Below, piece by piece: positions 24,018 through 35,215 of a DNA stretch of 64,000 bases. Origin of the DNA: Riptortus pedestris (Eukaryota > Arthropoda > Insecta > Hemiptera > Alydidae); NCBI GenBank assembly GCA_019009955.1, contig CM032231.1, positions 93,965,001 to 94,029,000 of the forward strand. The letters are read 5' to 3'. The notes under the pieces were generated by a model that saw nothing but the letters and a program-made list of their open reading frames with translations, had not been told where the DNA came from and searched no databases. How positions within the stretch are numbered: the first letter of the stretch is position 1; every line of letters starts with the position of its first letter. Both the position numbers and the translations under genes were made by a program.

Positions 24018-24749
24018 CCGTTTATGACTATTGGAGATACTCAACATGGTTAGTGAAATTAGTATATTACAAACCTGACTTAATATTTTTATTCATAATT
24101 AATTTTAAAAAAATATTATAAAAAAATGAATTTTGGACATTTTTATGGATGATATCAGAAGAGGTGGCATTTTGGTCCATGGAACATGTATGTGAAATTT
24201 TAAATATGGGAATATTATTATTATCCTAAAATTTTATTTTATTGGCCTTGCCAACTACATTGGAGTAGAGCATTAACTTATTTTGATTTGATTTCAATGT
24301 AGGTTATTAGTTTCGTTTTGTATAATAATAATGTTTGGAAATGAATAAACTGTTTGTTTTTTTCTTTTTCGATGAATTTATTCATGACTTTGAGTATCTC
24401 TTTGTTTTTATGTGGTTCTGTTGTCAGAGGTTAACCACACGTGCGCAGTTCGGCCATCTTCAAACAAGAAAACACCAAGTGAGTTGATTAATGAGAGCGA
24501 TATAAAACGTGGGTCGAGAGAGAACACACATGTCTTTAGAATCATTAGGAGGCGTTTCTTAACACATCTTTCAATAAAATCTCTTCTATTTCTTCACGGA
24601 GTCAGCTGTTGGGTGTACATTCATTGACGCTATTCAGGCAGCACTGCAATGGTGACTCCCAAGGAGTATTTGTAAAATAAATCCAGAAATTTAGTTAACT
24701 ACCTGTTTTACAATATATAAATCTTCATACTTGCAATGCTAAACAAACA
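24018..24749. other. Unique non-coding stretch
   Basis: A 71-codon plus frame at 24412-24627 has no recognisable domain. Nothing else was seen. Confidence 0.4.
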
Positions 24750-25598
24750 CCACTGTGAATATTAAGAGAGCAAATACGAATGATAAGAAATCGTTCATTA
24801 ATTTACATTTTAATAACCAATCACAAAAGTAAGCGCCTGAATTGTAAACAAACAGGTCAGCCTACATCTCAGAGCGGAATGAATAGATAGAAATATTTTT
24901 GACCGGAAAGAAAATCAATTAGAAATATATCTGAATATAATAAAATAATTTTATTGAAAACTATTTAATATACCCAGTATTGTAATTTATAAAGAACCAA
25001 AATAATTTTTATCTCAATCACTCTAATTGTAGTAATTCAAGAACAGACGTAGGGCTGGTGTTATCAGGTGGTATAAGCACGTATCTCATCTAGAAAAGAT
25101 TTGTTGAACACGATATTTGGGTTTTCGTCTTGAAATAACAAGCCAATGTAACAAGACGACTCATGATATATTGCCTTATTCTCAACGTGCGATGGCAAAG
25201 AAGGGGGTATTAATGAAGTCTCAATACTAAATAATCGAAATATCTCGGTTAATATTCAAGAAAGAGAAAATATGTATCCAACAGTTGTTATATAAAATTA
25301 AATTTCCAATAAAAATGGTTCTATACAATTTTTCGATCCGACAAATAATAACGGGGATATATTGAATTTTCAAAATAATCCCCTACTCCCCCAGGTCAGA
25401 TTTCAGCCGTTAAAGAACTTGATCTTTAGTTTTGCATGAAACACTTAAATGTCGAGTTTGTGAACAATAAGACACAAATTGCGACAGATTTAAATGAACC
25501 TCATTTTTGCCATCTACTAGGTAGGAATGATGGACATTTGAGGAAATGTTTCGAAAATCGCGTCTTGACTACAACATTAATAGCTGATTTTCCTTAAG
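24750..25598 (-). mobile_element. HINE (variant subtype) lacking its R end
   Basis: It carries the variant region (ATTGTAAACAAACAGGTC, GACCGGAAAGAAAATC, TTGAAAACTATTTAATATAC), monomer 1 and the L block, ending AATAGCTGATTTTCCTTAAG. Penelope-like sequence starts at 25599, exactly where the palindrome arm should be. Confidence 0.75.
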
Positions 25599-25655
25599 GT
25601 TTTGCGCTTTCGGAGCATAAGCTCCATCGTCAGTTCCTGTTCCTCACAAGGATGC
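25599..25655 (-). mobile_element. Penelope-like 3'-end fragment with hammerhead-like core
   Basis: On the minus strand it reads AACTGACGATGGAGC, TTAT, GCTCCGAAAGCGC. CTGACGA and GAAA flank a perfect 5-bp stem GGAGC/GCTCC, the layout of a minimal hammerhead catalytic core. The same motif recurs at 38020-38298 and, decayed, at 29185. Assignment to Penelope-like elements is inferred from the known association of that group with hammerhead motifs. Confidence 0.45.
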
Positions 25656-25989
25656 TACTGGAACCAAGGATTCCCTAGTTATAGACAAAGAATTACGATA
25701 TTGTTTAGTTGCTCGTTGTTCACATCCTATTAACTTAGAAATTAGTAAAATTGAAATAGATGATGGGGAAGCAGGAGAGACACTAAGTGATAAATACAGA
25801 ACCAAATAACGGCTTCAACTCGGGCTATTGAGTGACTCCGTCCGGGAACAGGACTGGACGAATATAAATCTAAGGGATATGTCAGCTGATCGGTATACCC
25901 GGAAGAAGCAAGCATGACTTAGAGGAATGTTGATAGAAAACACACACAAAAAAAACAACTTCATAATAAAGATACACCTCATATACTAA
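25656..25989. other. Possible coding remnant of unknown origin
   Basis: The plus strand has an open stretch near 25680-25808 with a plausible amino-acid mix (for example LRYCLVARCSHPINLEISKI), then stops. It may be decayed transposon coding sequence. No domain is recognised. Confidence 0.25.
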
Positions 25990-26080
25990 AAAAATTCCGT
26001 TACATAGGGACTGCGTGAATTAAGCAGATTTCAGGAAAGAGAACTAATGAAGGGCGGAGGGGGATACTGAATGCAGAAAA
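25990..26080 (-). mobile_element. HINE R-end remnant
   Basis: AAAAATTCCGTTACATAGGG, ACTGCG, TTAAGCAGATTTC then a G-rich stretch: a strongly shortened R end. Confidence 0.6.
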
Positions 26081-27111
26081 GCTGAATCTGCTAAAATGAT
26101 GGCAACCATGAATAGTGAATTAGCTTGAACAACTTGTTTTTTTCTGTATTCTTTAAGGGTGCAGTTTTGGGAGTTTTTTTGTGGATAATTAAATTCTCAA
26201 AATGCCAAGGTTACTGTAACTCACTAATAAACGAGATAGTTCTTAAAACGGTAAAGAATTAAGTAGGTCTAAATAAGCTTGTAAAAGTTAAAGTTAAAGG
26301 GATGTAAATCCCAAGGAATATTGGTTTAATTCCCTCTCACATCCATATAACATTGAAGTTAAATAAAATTAAGACCGACTCAAGACTTAAGATTCTCAAT
26401 TTGTAGCTTAAGTGTATCTGTGTTGTTCAATACCCACGAGATAAATGTCTTCATCAGAGAAATAAATAGCACTTTTGCGTCAGTAATTTCTTATGAATGG
26501 ATAGCTATTTCAAAAGATGTCGCAACCTGTCGAGATGTTAAATGTCGTATTGTAAAGTCGTCTGTTTGGTTTAGAGCAATCTCTGAGGATGATCTCTATA
26601 AATGGACTTCTTATTGTGAGAGATGCTGCATTGGCGCTATAAATCAGTTTGGTTCTCCGAGCCATCTCAAGGCAGAACATAATTTTTCGGATTGAGTATA
26701 CAAACATTGAGAATCACAATGGGCAAAGCTTTCCATCATAAAGACGACCGGAAAGAGAAGATTTATAGAAGGTTTTGTTGTGAAATTAGTGGTTTGCAGC
26801 TGTTGAAATTTTCCAGCAGGGATCTTGTGCATATTTTTCAGTTTTACTTCACACTCTTCAATACTCTGCAAGTGAAAAAGTAATGCAATTTTCTTTTTGT
26901 TAACGTTTTATTCGAGAACATGAAAAGATATTGACCTGTCGACGTGCTTGCCTCTGTATTGTGGAAACTTGCACAACAAGTTTATAATAATCGTGACGAT
27001 TAACGTCAGAACTGTCAGACTCCTTTGCCTCACAAAACTAGCTTCTTCATTTTGAAAAAAAAATATGGCTCACAAGAAAATGAGTTCTATCCATGTGTGG
27101 TTCACTCATAT
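26081..27111. other. Unique stretch containing a 91-codon frame
   Basis: The plus frame at 26420-26695 is the only notable content. Part of it (VWFRAISEDDLYKW) resembles the last strand and C-terminal helix of a pleckstrin-homology domain, with a Trp in the expected place. No consensus donor is obvious, and the opposite strand is also partly open. Treated as an unproven candidate only. Confidence 0.25.
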
Positions 27112-27371
27112 TTGTCTGCGAACGCTCTAGCGGTACCAATTTTTGTTTGATACTCACCAAGCTACGCATTCAATCGTTTTATGTCAAAATAATGATCAAG
27201 TTCGTTAATGGCAGGAATCGGACTATTTGCACTTTTTAGTATTCTCCCTCACCCGTTTTACTAATCGGTTTTTTGTTATGCAGAAACTGAGAATATGTAG
27301 TTGAGATGAGATCATATTAGCACGTAGGAAATCTGTTTAGTTTATGCAACTCCTGCGTGATGGACTCTGTT
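27112..27371 (+). mobile_element. HINE with large internal deletion
   Basis: Monomer 1 start (GAACGCTCTAGCGGTACC, GATCAAGTTCGTTAATGG) is joined to the region before the R end (TACTAATCGGTTTTTTG, AGAATATGTAG), ending GGAAATCTGTTTAG, TGCGTGATGGAC. The deletion spans from monomer 1 to its paralogous place in monomer 2, as expected from recombination between the two monomers. Confidence 0.75.
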
Positions 27372-27484
27372 TTGATTTTAACTTCATTATTTCTCTGCAA
27401 CATTTTTCAGTGTAAACTGATTGTTTTATTTGTTAAAAAAAATAAAAAGGGCACGACGGCATCAAAAGATTGTTGAAAACTGTG

Positions 27485-27658
27485 ACCTGTTCAGGTACAC
27501 CTGATGGAGCCTCAACGCACACATCAGGTCTACTCTCCTAACAGGCGGAACTGGTGGATTTTATTTCAGCTGTCAGGTCTCCTGAGTGGATAGTTATAGT
27601 TATTTCTGCCTCAAACTATCAGGTAAACCAGACAGGTATACCTGCTCAGGCGTACCTG
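27485..27658. promoter_or_regulatory. Cluster of nine CAGGT/ACCTG motifs
   Basis: Pentamers start at 27485, 27492, 27499, 27525, 27574, 27620, 27633, 27640 and 27654, on both strands and partly palindromic (CAGGTATACCTG at 27633). Random expectation for both orientations in 174 bp is about 0.3. CACCTG/CAGGTA are core sites of zinc-finger and other regulators in animals (Snail/ZEB-type E-box, Zelda-like), so an enhancer is possible. A degenerate short tandem repeat is the alternative. Confidence 0.3.
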
Positions 27659-28063
27659 ATAGCCTGTCGCCTGCCTAACAATGGCTATTTTCGGTAACCA
27701 ATACTGTGGAAACAGAAGTGACACTAAGCAAAGAACACAGATCTGAGTGAAGGCTTAGACACAGATTTGGAAAAAAATCGAAATAACTCCATTTTTATCA
27801 GTCGGGATTTAAATGACCAAGGCTGTAGCAAATTTAATTGTCCGTGGTATTTATTTATTTTTGGTTTTCTAATCCTAACTAAGCAATCCACAATTAATCA
27901 ACTGAAATTGGGAAAAGCGTATCTAAGAGGAGTCTTATTTGAAACTTAAACACCACTTGTTTATCGCATACGATATTTGGTATGTGAGATTACGTGACTA
28001 ACTTCGCAACTCCTCAATGAACATAGCTTAGGGAGCCTTGAAGTGTATTTTTTTGGTATCATA

Positions 28064-28455
28064 CTCGAATCTTTAACGTGTTATGTAAAACTATGATTGC
28101 TTTCACTAATAGTAATGGGAGCTTGGAGAAGGGGTAAAATCAATATTTTAAAATAGGACCCTTGCTATGAGTATAATCGAAAAATGTTATATAGTAAATT
28201 TTGTTGAAAGTATAATATTTTAATATTGTGGTGTACATTTTTTTTCTAACTCAAATATTAACGGAGTTATTTTTTTTTTGTTTTTCTTTGGTATAGTCTC
28301 GTAGACATGGGATTTTTACTTATAGATTAAATTTCAATACTGATACCATTCGTTTCTTACTACGGGAGAAATAGGACATAAAATATGGGATGAGGTCATC
28401 AGCGTGGCTTTGCAACAGGTGGGAAATCTACAGCACCTGCCTGATGTACTTTCCT
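28064..28455 (+). mobile_element. HINE, old diverged copy
   Basis: Weak match to monomer 2 and the R end: CTCGAATCTTTAACG, AACTCAAATATTAACGGAG, GAAATAGGACATAAAATATG, GGTGGGAAATCTACAGC, ACCTGCCTGATG. The most decayed member I accept. Confidence 0.5.
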
Positions 28456-29184
28456 GTTTCCATTTCGAGGGTAGTTCTTTGTGTTGCAGTTCTCAGAGTG
28501 TGTTTTAAATCAGCCGAATACCCAGTATTAATAAACTTAATACTTTCCAAACGGTTTATTGCAAAGTAGTTCTAAATGAGCTTGCACTTTGAGCCGCCGT
28601 ACAGAAATATTTACGACGAGGTTAAACATAGACAAATGGCAGCCAGACAGTTAGGGTTTACGACTCTCGTAGCACGGAGCTCCCGAGTCATGTCTCTGGA
28701 AATAGGGACGTCTGGCGGAGACGCAGTCGCTAGATGTTTATGCGCCCTCTGTTGACGAGATGCTGTAAACACCTCGATAAGGCCCCACTGTTTTGGCAGG
28801 CAGGCCGCAGTAAATCACACTATCCACGGTGCCCTTTGAGAGGAAGCGTATCCCATTAAATAAAGTGTTACACTTACCAAGCGCCACCTTCAGAAATAGA
28901 ATACAAACTTTTAAAACCGTTCATTGTAAGATTGTAAACTCTGCGGGTGTTCCCCTTTAATGATCTCTGTTCTTTTGAAGGTTCAAAATCACATTCCTGT
29001 AGTCGACCCGTAGAATAAGTTTATTATTTCGCATTTCACATCCTTGAATGACGTGAATATATTTCAGAAGGCATATAACAGACTTTAGAAATTGTGTCAA
29101 CTAAGCGGTGCTTTTGTTAAAACTTGTTGGCCAACCAAAACTTAGCCGCTTGACGTCTTTTAAGCTGTAGCTATCTAAAGCATG
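28456..29184. other. Unique stretch with a GC-richer island (about 28590-28890)
   Basis: Noticeably richer in G and C than its flanks (GGGACGTCTGGCGGAGACGC, TGCGCCCTCTGTTGACG) and free of all repeats here. On the minus strand a consensus donor GTAAGTGT begins at about 28875, preceded by an ATG frame of 15 codons (MNGFKSLYSISEGGA). It could be a promoter, first exon or conserved element, but none is demonstrated. Confidence 0.25.
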
Positions 29185-29285
29185 CACTGAAGATGGACCT
29201 GGTGCTCTGAAAGTGCGCTTTGCAGTTAATAAACGTGTTCAGGAGGAATATATCCAGATTTATTTGCTCCTCTACCAACCAGCAT
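29185..29285 (+). mobile_element. Penelope-like 3'-end fragment
   Basis: CACTGAAGATGGACC, CTCTGAAAGTGCGC then GCTCCTCTACCAACCAGCAT shares both the hammerhead-like block and the 3' tail (CCTCTACCATCCAGCAT) with the insertion at 38020-38298. The stem is decayed. Confidence 0.45.
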
Positions 29286-29794
29286 CCCTGGGAGAAATAG
29301 GTTTTGTGAGTTAGGTAGCAACTAAAAAAAAACTTTTCTGGGACAATTATTTCATGTTAAGTTATCGTTTCAGTCAGTGAGACAAATATTTGTAGTCATT
29401 ATGAGTAACCCATAAACAGAAAAGTTGTACTGGTAGTCTGATATCATCTGTCCTATTGATAAGGTTCACAGCAGTGTTTGGGACACATCTAAACAATGTA
29501 CAACCTAAATATAAGTTATTAAGCATCAAATACAAAATGCATTACACGACTAGTATTATTAACATTTGTCTGTAATTCGAATGTCAAAGGAATAATTATT
29601 CTGTCATCAACTGGTATTTCCAATATGGCTTTCTGCATCACTATACGCCATAAGATCAGCTTAAATTTGAAGTCCAGGTTTTTGTAACAGAAGAAGCATA
29701 GAAGAGAATCTGTATGTCGTCACATTAGTAAGTGAATTTGGTGCTATACACAATTCTTATTGTTGTATTACTAGGAAATTAAATTTGTTTTTTT
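29286..29794. other. Unique non-coding stretch
   Basis: Nothing supported. Confidence 0.5.
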
Positions 29795-30240
29795 TTTACT
29801 TTCAAGTACGAAGCAAAGGAAGTATTGTAACCGCGGAAATTTTTGATTATTAGATTTCAACGGAATCATGCATTTAACATTATACTCTTAACCCGTTTAA
29901 ACAAAAGCTTTCAAATTTGATCTACTAATTTGTTTGTTTTCAAAGAATTTCTTCTCATAGATGAAGTTATTTTTTACATTGCTTTTTTTTAACAAGAGGA
30001 TATCTTCCCGTTTATTGTTTCCAATGGAGACATATAGGATAGAATCTAAAGAAAGTAACGCGTGTTACAGAAATTTTGTATTTAGATATTAATTGAAAAT
30101 GGGATCACAGATTTCTCTGGAAAATAGTTTTATTCCACGCAAGTCCTTCAAGATCTGTAGTACATAGTAAGGATGTAAATGATATTGTCGAAATATGGCC
30201 GCAAGCCAATCCCTGTTAAATAAAGAATGAGATATCATTC
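29795..30240 (+). repeat. Dispersed repeat X, copy 1
   Basis: Same family and orientation as 36600-37045. Shared blocks include GAAGTTATTTTTTACATTG, GAAATTTTGTATTTAGA, GGGATCACAG, TTTCTCTGG, GTCCTTCAAGATC and TAAATGATATTGTCGAAAT. No frame is conserved between the copies. The family is not identified. Confidence 0.75.
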
Positions 30241-30244
30241 AAGG

Positions 30245-30296
30245 ACGTTGGAAATCTGCTTAGTTTAGGAAGCACCTGCGTGAGATTTTTTTAATC
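30245..30296 (+). mobile_element. HINE R-end remnant
   Basis: GTTGGAAATCTGCTTAG, AAGCACCTGCGTGAG then a T-run, directly beyond repeat X. Confidence 0.55.
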
Positions 30297-31310
30297 ATCA
30301 TCAAAAGCTGTCACCTCGTGTACCACTATTTGACTATTTGGTGTAAGGTTGCCTCTTGTCTGGGTCAAGTACCTCGTTCTTGAACCAAATTTCTTCTCTT
30401 AGTCCAATGCTTCACCAGCAGTTGCGTGGCCTTTCTCTTGGTATCCTTCTTACATTGTGGGCCTTGTAGGTCTTCCTGTCAGTTTCTTCCTAATCCATCC
30501 TAAGCAGGTAACTTATCTTGGGGTCCCTTAGTGTTCAATGTAAGCCGGATCGCGTCGGAATTTTGCTTCCTTTGGTAACGCATCTCTATGGACTTGGTTA
30601 GGATATTTGTGCTTTGAAGTGAAGGCATTCTTTATTACTATGGTATAAGTACTAGAAAAAAATACAGTGATTTTTTGTGATCTCTGGCAGAGAGGCCAAT
30701 ACGATACATACATTGTGGTATTAAGCCTTTAAATTTTTCTGGTTTCTATGCCTTGGGAGTAGAGATGGAGCGAGGGGTTCCTCGCGACACCATGGGGCGA
30801 TAACTCCTGACGTCAGGGTGTTCAATTGACCATTCGCCATGACCCCGGCCGTTGAACTTGGCCGTACGAATTAAAACAAACGATATATCCGCTCGCTCTG
30901 GCAGTCCCCGATAATAACCTCGTTTTACTGCTTTCTTCTTTTACATGGACTTGGGATTAGCTGCAGGGCCTTCGGACGACTAGTACTCCGTTTACATCAC
31001 GCTTTTACGACAGCCGAGAAAAAAGTATTCAAAAAAATTAATGTATCGAATAAAAAAAGAGGAGGCGTCGTTTACTATATTATTCCCAGCCGTCGTCAAT
31101 TACTTGATTTTATTACTTCTCAAGGACATGCAGGCTGCATATTTCCAAAATAAACTTGAAGTTCAACTTTCGTGCCGCATGTTCGGAGGCATATACGCTC
31201 TACCGAAATTAGGGGCTCAAGGTCTAAAATATTTGTTGGAAGGTAGTTCCCGACTCGTTGTGCTCATTGGGGAAATTTTTTATTGTACTCATCGGCATAA
31301 GACTGGGTTT
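30297..31310. other. Unique stretch, mixed composition
   Basis: Frames at 30528-30713 (minus) and 31041-31313 (plus) have no recognisable domain. The part around 30760-31020 is GC-richer (GCGAGGGGTTCCTCGCG, CCCCGGCCGTTG) and contains the hairpin CGAGG-GGTT-CCTCG. No gene is called. Confidence 0.35.
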
Positions 31311-32020
31311 TAGCCGATTATATTTATATATTTAATCGTTTTACGTAAAAGGGAAGATCAAGTTCGTTAATTGTATCATGACTATTAACCAACATATTTG
31401 TATTCGTTTCGCTTTCAGTAAACCCCCACTCCCGCTCATGTCATATTAACAATCAGTTGTTAGACCAGGAACTACTTTATTCTAAGCTTATATGCCAAAT
31501 ATTTTTTTCAAGAGACCTTTATAATGTGAAATTTGTTGTGTGATGAGGTCATCAATTAAGATTTTACTTTCTAACTCTAAAATGTTTATTTTATCTACAC
31601 CATACTCGATATTTAACTTTTTTTTTTTTTGTCAACACTAAGGACTATATTTGTTATTGGCTGAAATCGGAGACGGAATAGTGAGGTTTTAGAGGGAGGG
31701 ATTGCAAAATTTCAAATACATGTATATTCAATGTTGTAAGTCGGATCGCAAAATGTTATAGATCCAATGTAAATATTCTATGGATGGTCGCAATTGTTGT
31801 TGTATGCATTGGTTCATAAATCAAATACTAATAGAGTTATTCGTACTTACAAAATAAGAGTTTTCAGTCCTAAGTAACCTCCCCCCCCCCCGGCCACGCC
31901 GTTTATTCGTCGGGTTTTTACCTAGAGAATATGTGGTGAGATCAGGGCACAAGTATGCTTATACCAGTAGGTGGGTAATCTGCTTCGTTTACGCAGCCCC
32001 TGCGTGACTGCATTTTGTCG
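31311..32020 (+). mobile_element. HINE lacking its L end
   Basis: Starts within monomer 1, continues through monomer 2 and a C-run near 31883, and ends GTGGGTAATCTGC, hairpin ACGCAGCCCCTGCGT, GACTGCATTTT. Confidence 0.8.
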
Positions 32021-33468
32021 TGAGTTCAGTTCATTGCCACTGAGTCTAATGGGTAATTAATGTATTTACATTTTCTGGAGAATCCTTTAAATCTGTGAAG
32101 CTCCTTTAGGGCTTAAGTTAAGTATAAATTCCCTACCAGTAACATTATCTCTTCTTTGTTGCTCTGCGCTGCTCTTCATGTCAAATACTTGAACGTTGAA
32201 ATTAGGAATGACAGTTATCTTAAAATGTATTTTGCAGCCTTCCTGCAGAAATGATACATTTCTTCTTTGTCAAGAGTCACATTTTAGTAGTATATATTCT
32301 TGTTTATCAATTAATGTTCCACGATTGTTATTTATACATGTTTGTCTAACTTGAATTCTAACTGAGTTAATTGTATTTAACGTTTTCAATAATTTGTACA
32401 CCTCCCATCCTAGTCATGGCCATCTTAAACTATCACTAAATTCACGTCCATTATTATACTGAAGATTTTTTATACGGAAGACATAGTAGAGAGCCATAGA
32501 TTATCTCATCTATGTGACATTCATCCCAGCAGGTGGAATTACTACACCAGTTCTACATTGAATCATTTTTAAAAGCATAAATAACTTTTAAGATAAGATT
32601 TAATTCGTAGTATTAATTTGTCTTTATTAGAGCAGACCTAGATCATCATTGGAACTAGAATACCAAGGTTCAATTCCTGAGAATGAATGGCTAAAATAAT
32701 TATCTGTAGGAGATCTAAAGATTAGAGGGTAGATGGGTTGGTCTCACTATAACTCTTCTCTCTAGCTCAGCGTTAAAAGACATTGATGATCTACTTAAAA
32801 AAAAGAAGTAGTGAATTTAAATCGGTACTACCGCAATGGACTAGGCATGGACATATGCCCTTCAACCTGAAGTCCCTATGATGACAAAGAATTTATTTAT
32901 TTTTATTCACTCAGCAAAAACAATATACAACAATAACAAGAAAGTTTGACCATGGCTACTCCTGTTGCTCTTTGTTATATTGGTTAGGAATCTCAGCGAA
33001 TGCAGTCAATTTGAGCACAATTGACGGAATGGAATAATGGGTCTCGTCCTACGAATCTTATTAAGCCAAAGTGTATTTCCTATGCTATTAATAAAATATA
33101 TTTTAAATTTCTATCGCTCCGGTTTTATATTATTATATAGAAGTCCAAAAGAGGTAACATAGTTTTCAAAAAATACGATTATGTCGGGGAAATCATACGA
33201 AAAAATAAATGTAAAGCTTTCAAATTAGCACAAAGCTTTCACAAGCATAAGCTCAAATACACCCTAACTCACATTCTTTGACGGACAAAGCTCTCAATGA
33301 AACTCAAAGAATAAAATCTTTCAGAGGTTTTTGTCAATTAGTCTAAACAGTGTTCTAAAATTTCGACAAAGTTCAGTAGTAACTCTAAGGGTTGTTTCTA
33401 TCTTTTTTTTATAGCTACTAAAATGCGAACTATAAAATACCAAAACTATATATATTATATATATCAAC

Positions 33469-33472
<4 letters not shown>
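32021..33472. other. Unique non-coding stretch
   Basis: About 1.45 kb with no supported gene. GGTTCAATTCC near 32675 matches a pol III B box by sequence but has no paired T-stem or A box (see rejections). Confidence 0.45.
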
Positions 33473-33508
<36 letters not shown>

Positions 33509-33618
33509 GTTTTGAACGGGCCTCATTTTCGTCATCTCCTGAGTAGAATTGATGGTCATTTGAGAAAACGTTTGGAAAATTGCATCCTGAGTACGATCTC
33601 AATAGCTGATTTCCCTTA
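33473..33618 (-). mobile_element. HINE L-end fragment
   Basis: (TA)n, then CAGTTTTGAACGGGCCTC, CATTTTCGTCATCTCC, CGATCTCAATAGCTGATTTC. It stops in the middle of the palindrome. Confidence 0.75.
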
Positions 33619-34902
33619 GGCCCAGCTTGCTCAGCATCTACAGGTATCTCAAAAATTGTTTGGCCAAAACCTTACAGGTACTTATTCAAAAAATATCTCG
33701 GTAAAAACTGCTCTACAAATAATTTCTGGAACGCTAAAATTCGGGAATGGGATATGACACATTTTTGGCAATTTCAGGTGTTCAATGTTAATTCAGACTC
33801 AGAGTACCTAGAGTCATGATTGTTGTAGATTCCCGTTGTGAAAAATGCCCTGAATTAATTATTCAAAATAGCCATGTTTAAAGGCTATCCCAAGGAGATC
33901 TTAGAAAATATAAACTGCTTGGCAGTCTGATTTTGTTGTAATACCCTTCTATCAATTTTCCTGCAATAATTATAGTGATTCCAGCATGATTTAATCTAAA
34001 TTTGAAAAAAAAAATTGGTATATGCTGACGGCATCTTTAAGATAGTGAGGGTCTTGTAGCAATTATATGGCACAGTAAGTAGAAAGATGGTATCTCCAGT
34101 AACAGCACAAGCAGCAGCCCTGCTCTTCGGAATTAAAGTCATGTGTTTTTAGAACGCGGAAGCCGTCTCTTATCATTATGGCGGAATTATTCCAGCTTTC
34201 TGAATTGCATCTCTTCTTAACTTAAATGCCAGCGTCCATTTACCAACAGTGGTCCTTTTTTACCACCGCCTAATTAGTTCTACTCTGATTTAAATGCTTT
34301 CTCAAATGTGACCTACTAAAGGAACAGCTGTTTAATGAGCAGGAATATCAGACAGGACTGAGACTGTCCTTATAAATTATTGGCTGTTAGTTTAGTGTCT
34401 CGCATCGATTCTAAAAGCATGTTAAAAAAAGAAGGCACTGACAGTTTTAGCTACTTATAAAGCAAGTGTAGTTATTACATAATTATTGAATATAGTAAAC
34501 AATTATTTGTCACTTCGCTAATAATAATAAAAATCGTATTTTTTGAAGAAATATTTTAGCCATTCTTCAAATAAATGTAACGGATCAAAATCTGTTGTAA
34601 CTCTAATAGGTAAAGAAAAAAAAAATAAATTTTCTTTTCCCCATAAGACAATTTGAATGAAAACGGGTGTTGCTCTACTAGATGTTACAAGAGTTCTAAA
34701 TATAAAATTACCCCATCCTAAGGCTGGTCTTTTGGAGATTTGCAAAATACATACCTATATAGGTAACATACGTACAGACGTCACGCCGAAACAAACTAAG
34801 TTCAGGGAATGTCAAAATGAAAAATGCCGTTCAAATTTGTACTAAATTTTTTCCATATTTCAATACTTCATTTAATCCTGCAAGGAAGTATCAAGTCATT
34901 AA
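33619..34902. other. Unique non-coding stretch
   Basis: Overlapping short frames near 34518-34845 on both strands with no domain. Nothing supported. Confidence 0.45.
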
Positions 34903-35215
34903 AATGTCCGTCAAGCAGGGGCTGCGTTAACTTAGCAGACTTCCTAGGTGCTGGTATAAAATATTTGTGACCTCATCTCACCACGCATTCTCAATTTAAG
35001 TAAAATGTAAAATACGTGTAATGCATGTAAAATACCAATGAGTAGAAGGGGGGTAGAGGGGAACCAACTCATCACAGTGGAGATATTTCGAATTTTCGAA
35101 ATTCAACCTCTCTTTGATTTCTTACATAGAAATAGAGAATATTTTGTGAGATGAGAGCACAAGTGTGGCTTACCAGAACGTGGTAAACCTGCTAATGTTA
35201 TGCATACTTTATTTT
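34903..35215. mobile_element. Minimal R-R foldback HINE
   Basis: Minus R end (AAAATGTCCGTCAAGC, AGGGGCTGCGTTAAC) to about 35100, then a plus-oriented pre-R segment (ATAGAAATAGAGAATATTTT, GTGAGATGAG) and a decayed R end (GTGGTAAACCTGC, TTATGC). It is a short version of the arrangement at 2641-3384. Confidence 0.65.

Noticed and set aside
26285..26350. Pol III B-box-like GGTTTAATTCCC
   Set aside because: A single motif without A box or tRNA fold.
32660..32700. tRNA or second SINE suggested by GGTTCAATTCC
   Set aside because: The flanks do not form a T-stem, no A box is at the right distance, and no other copy exists in the window.
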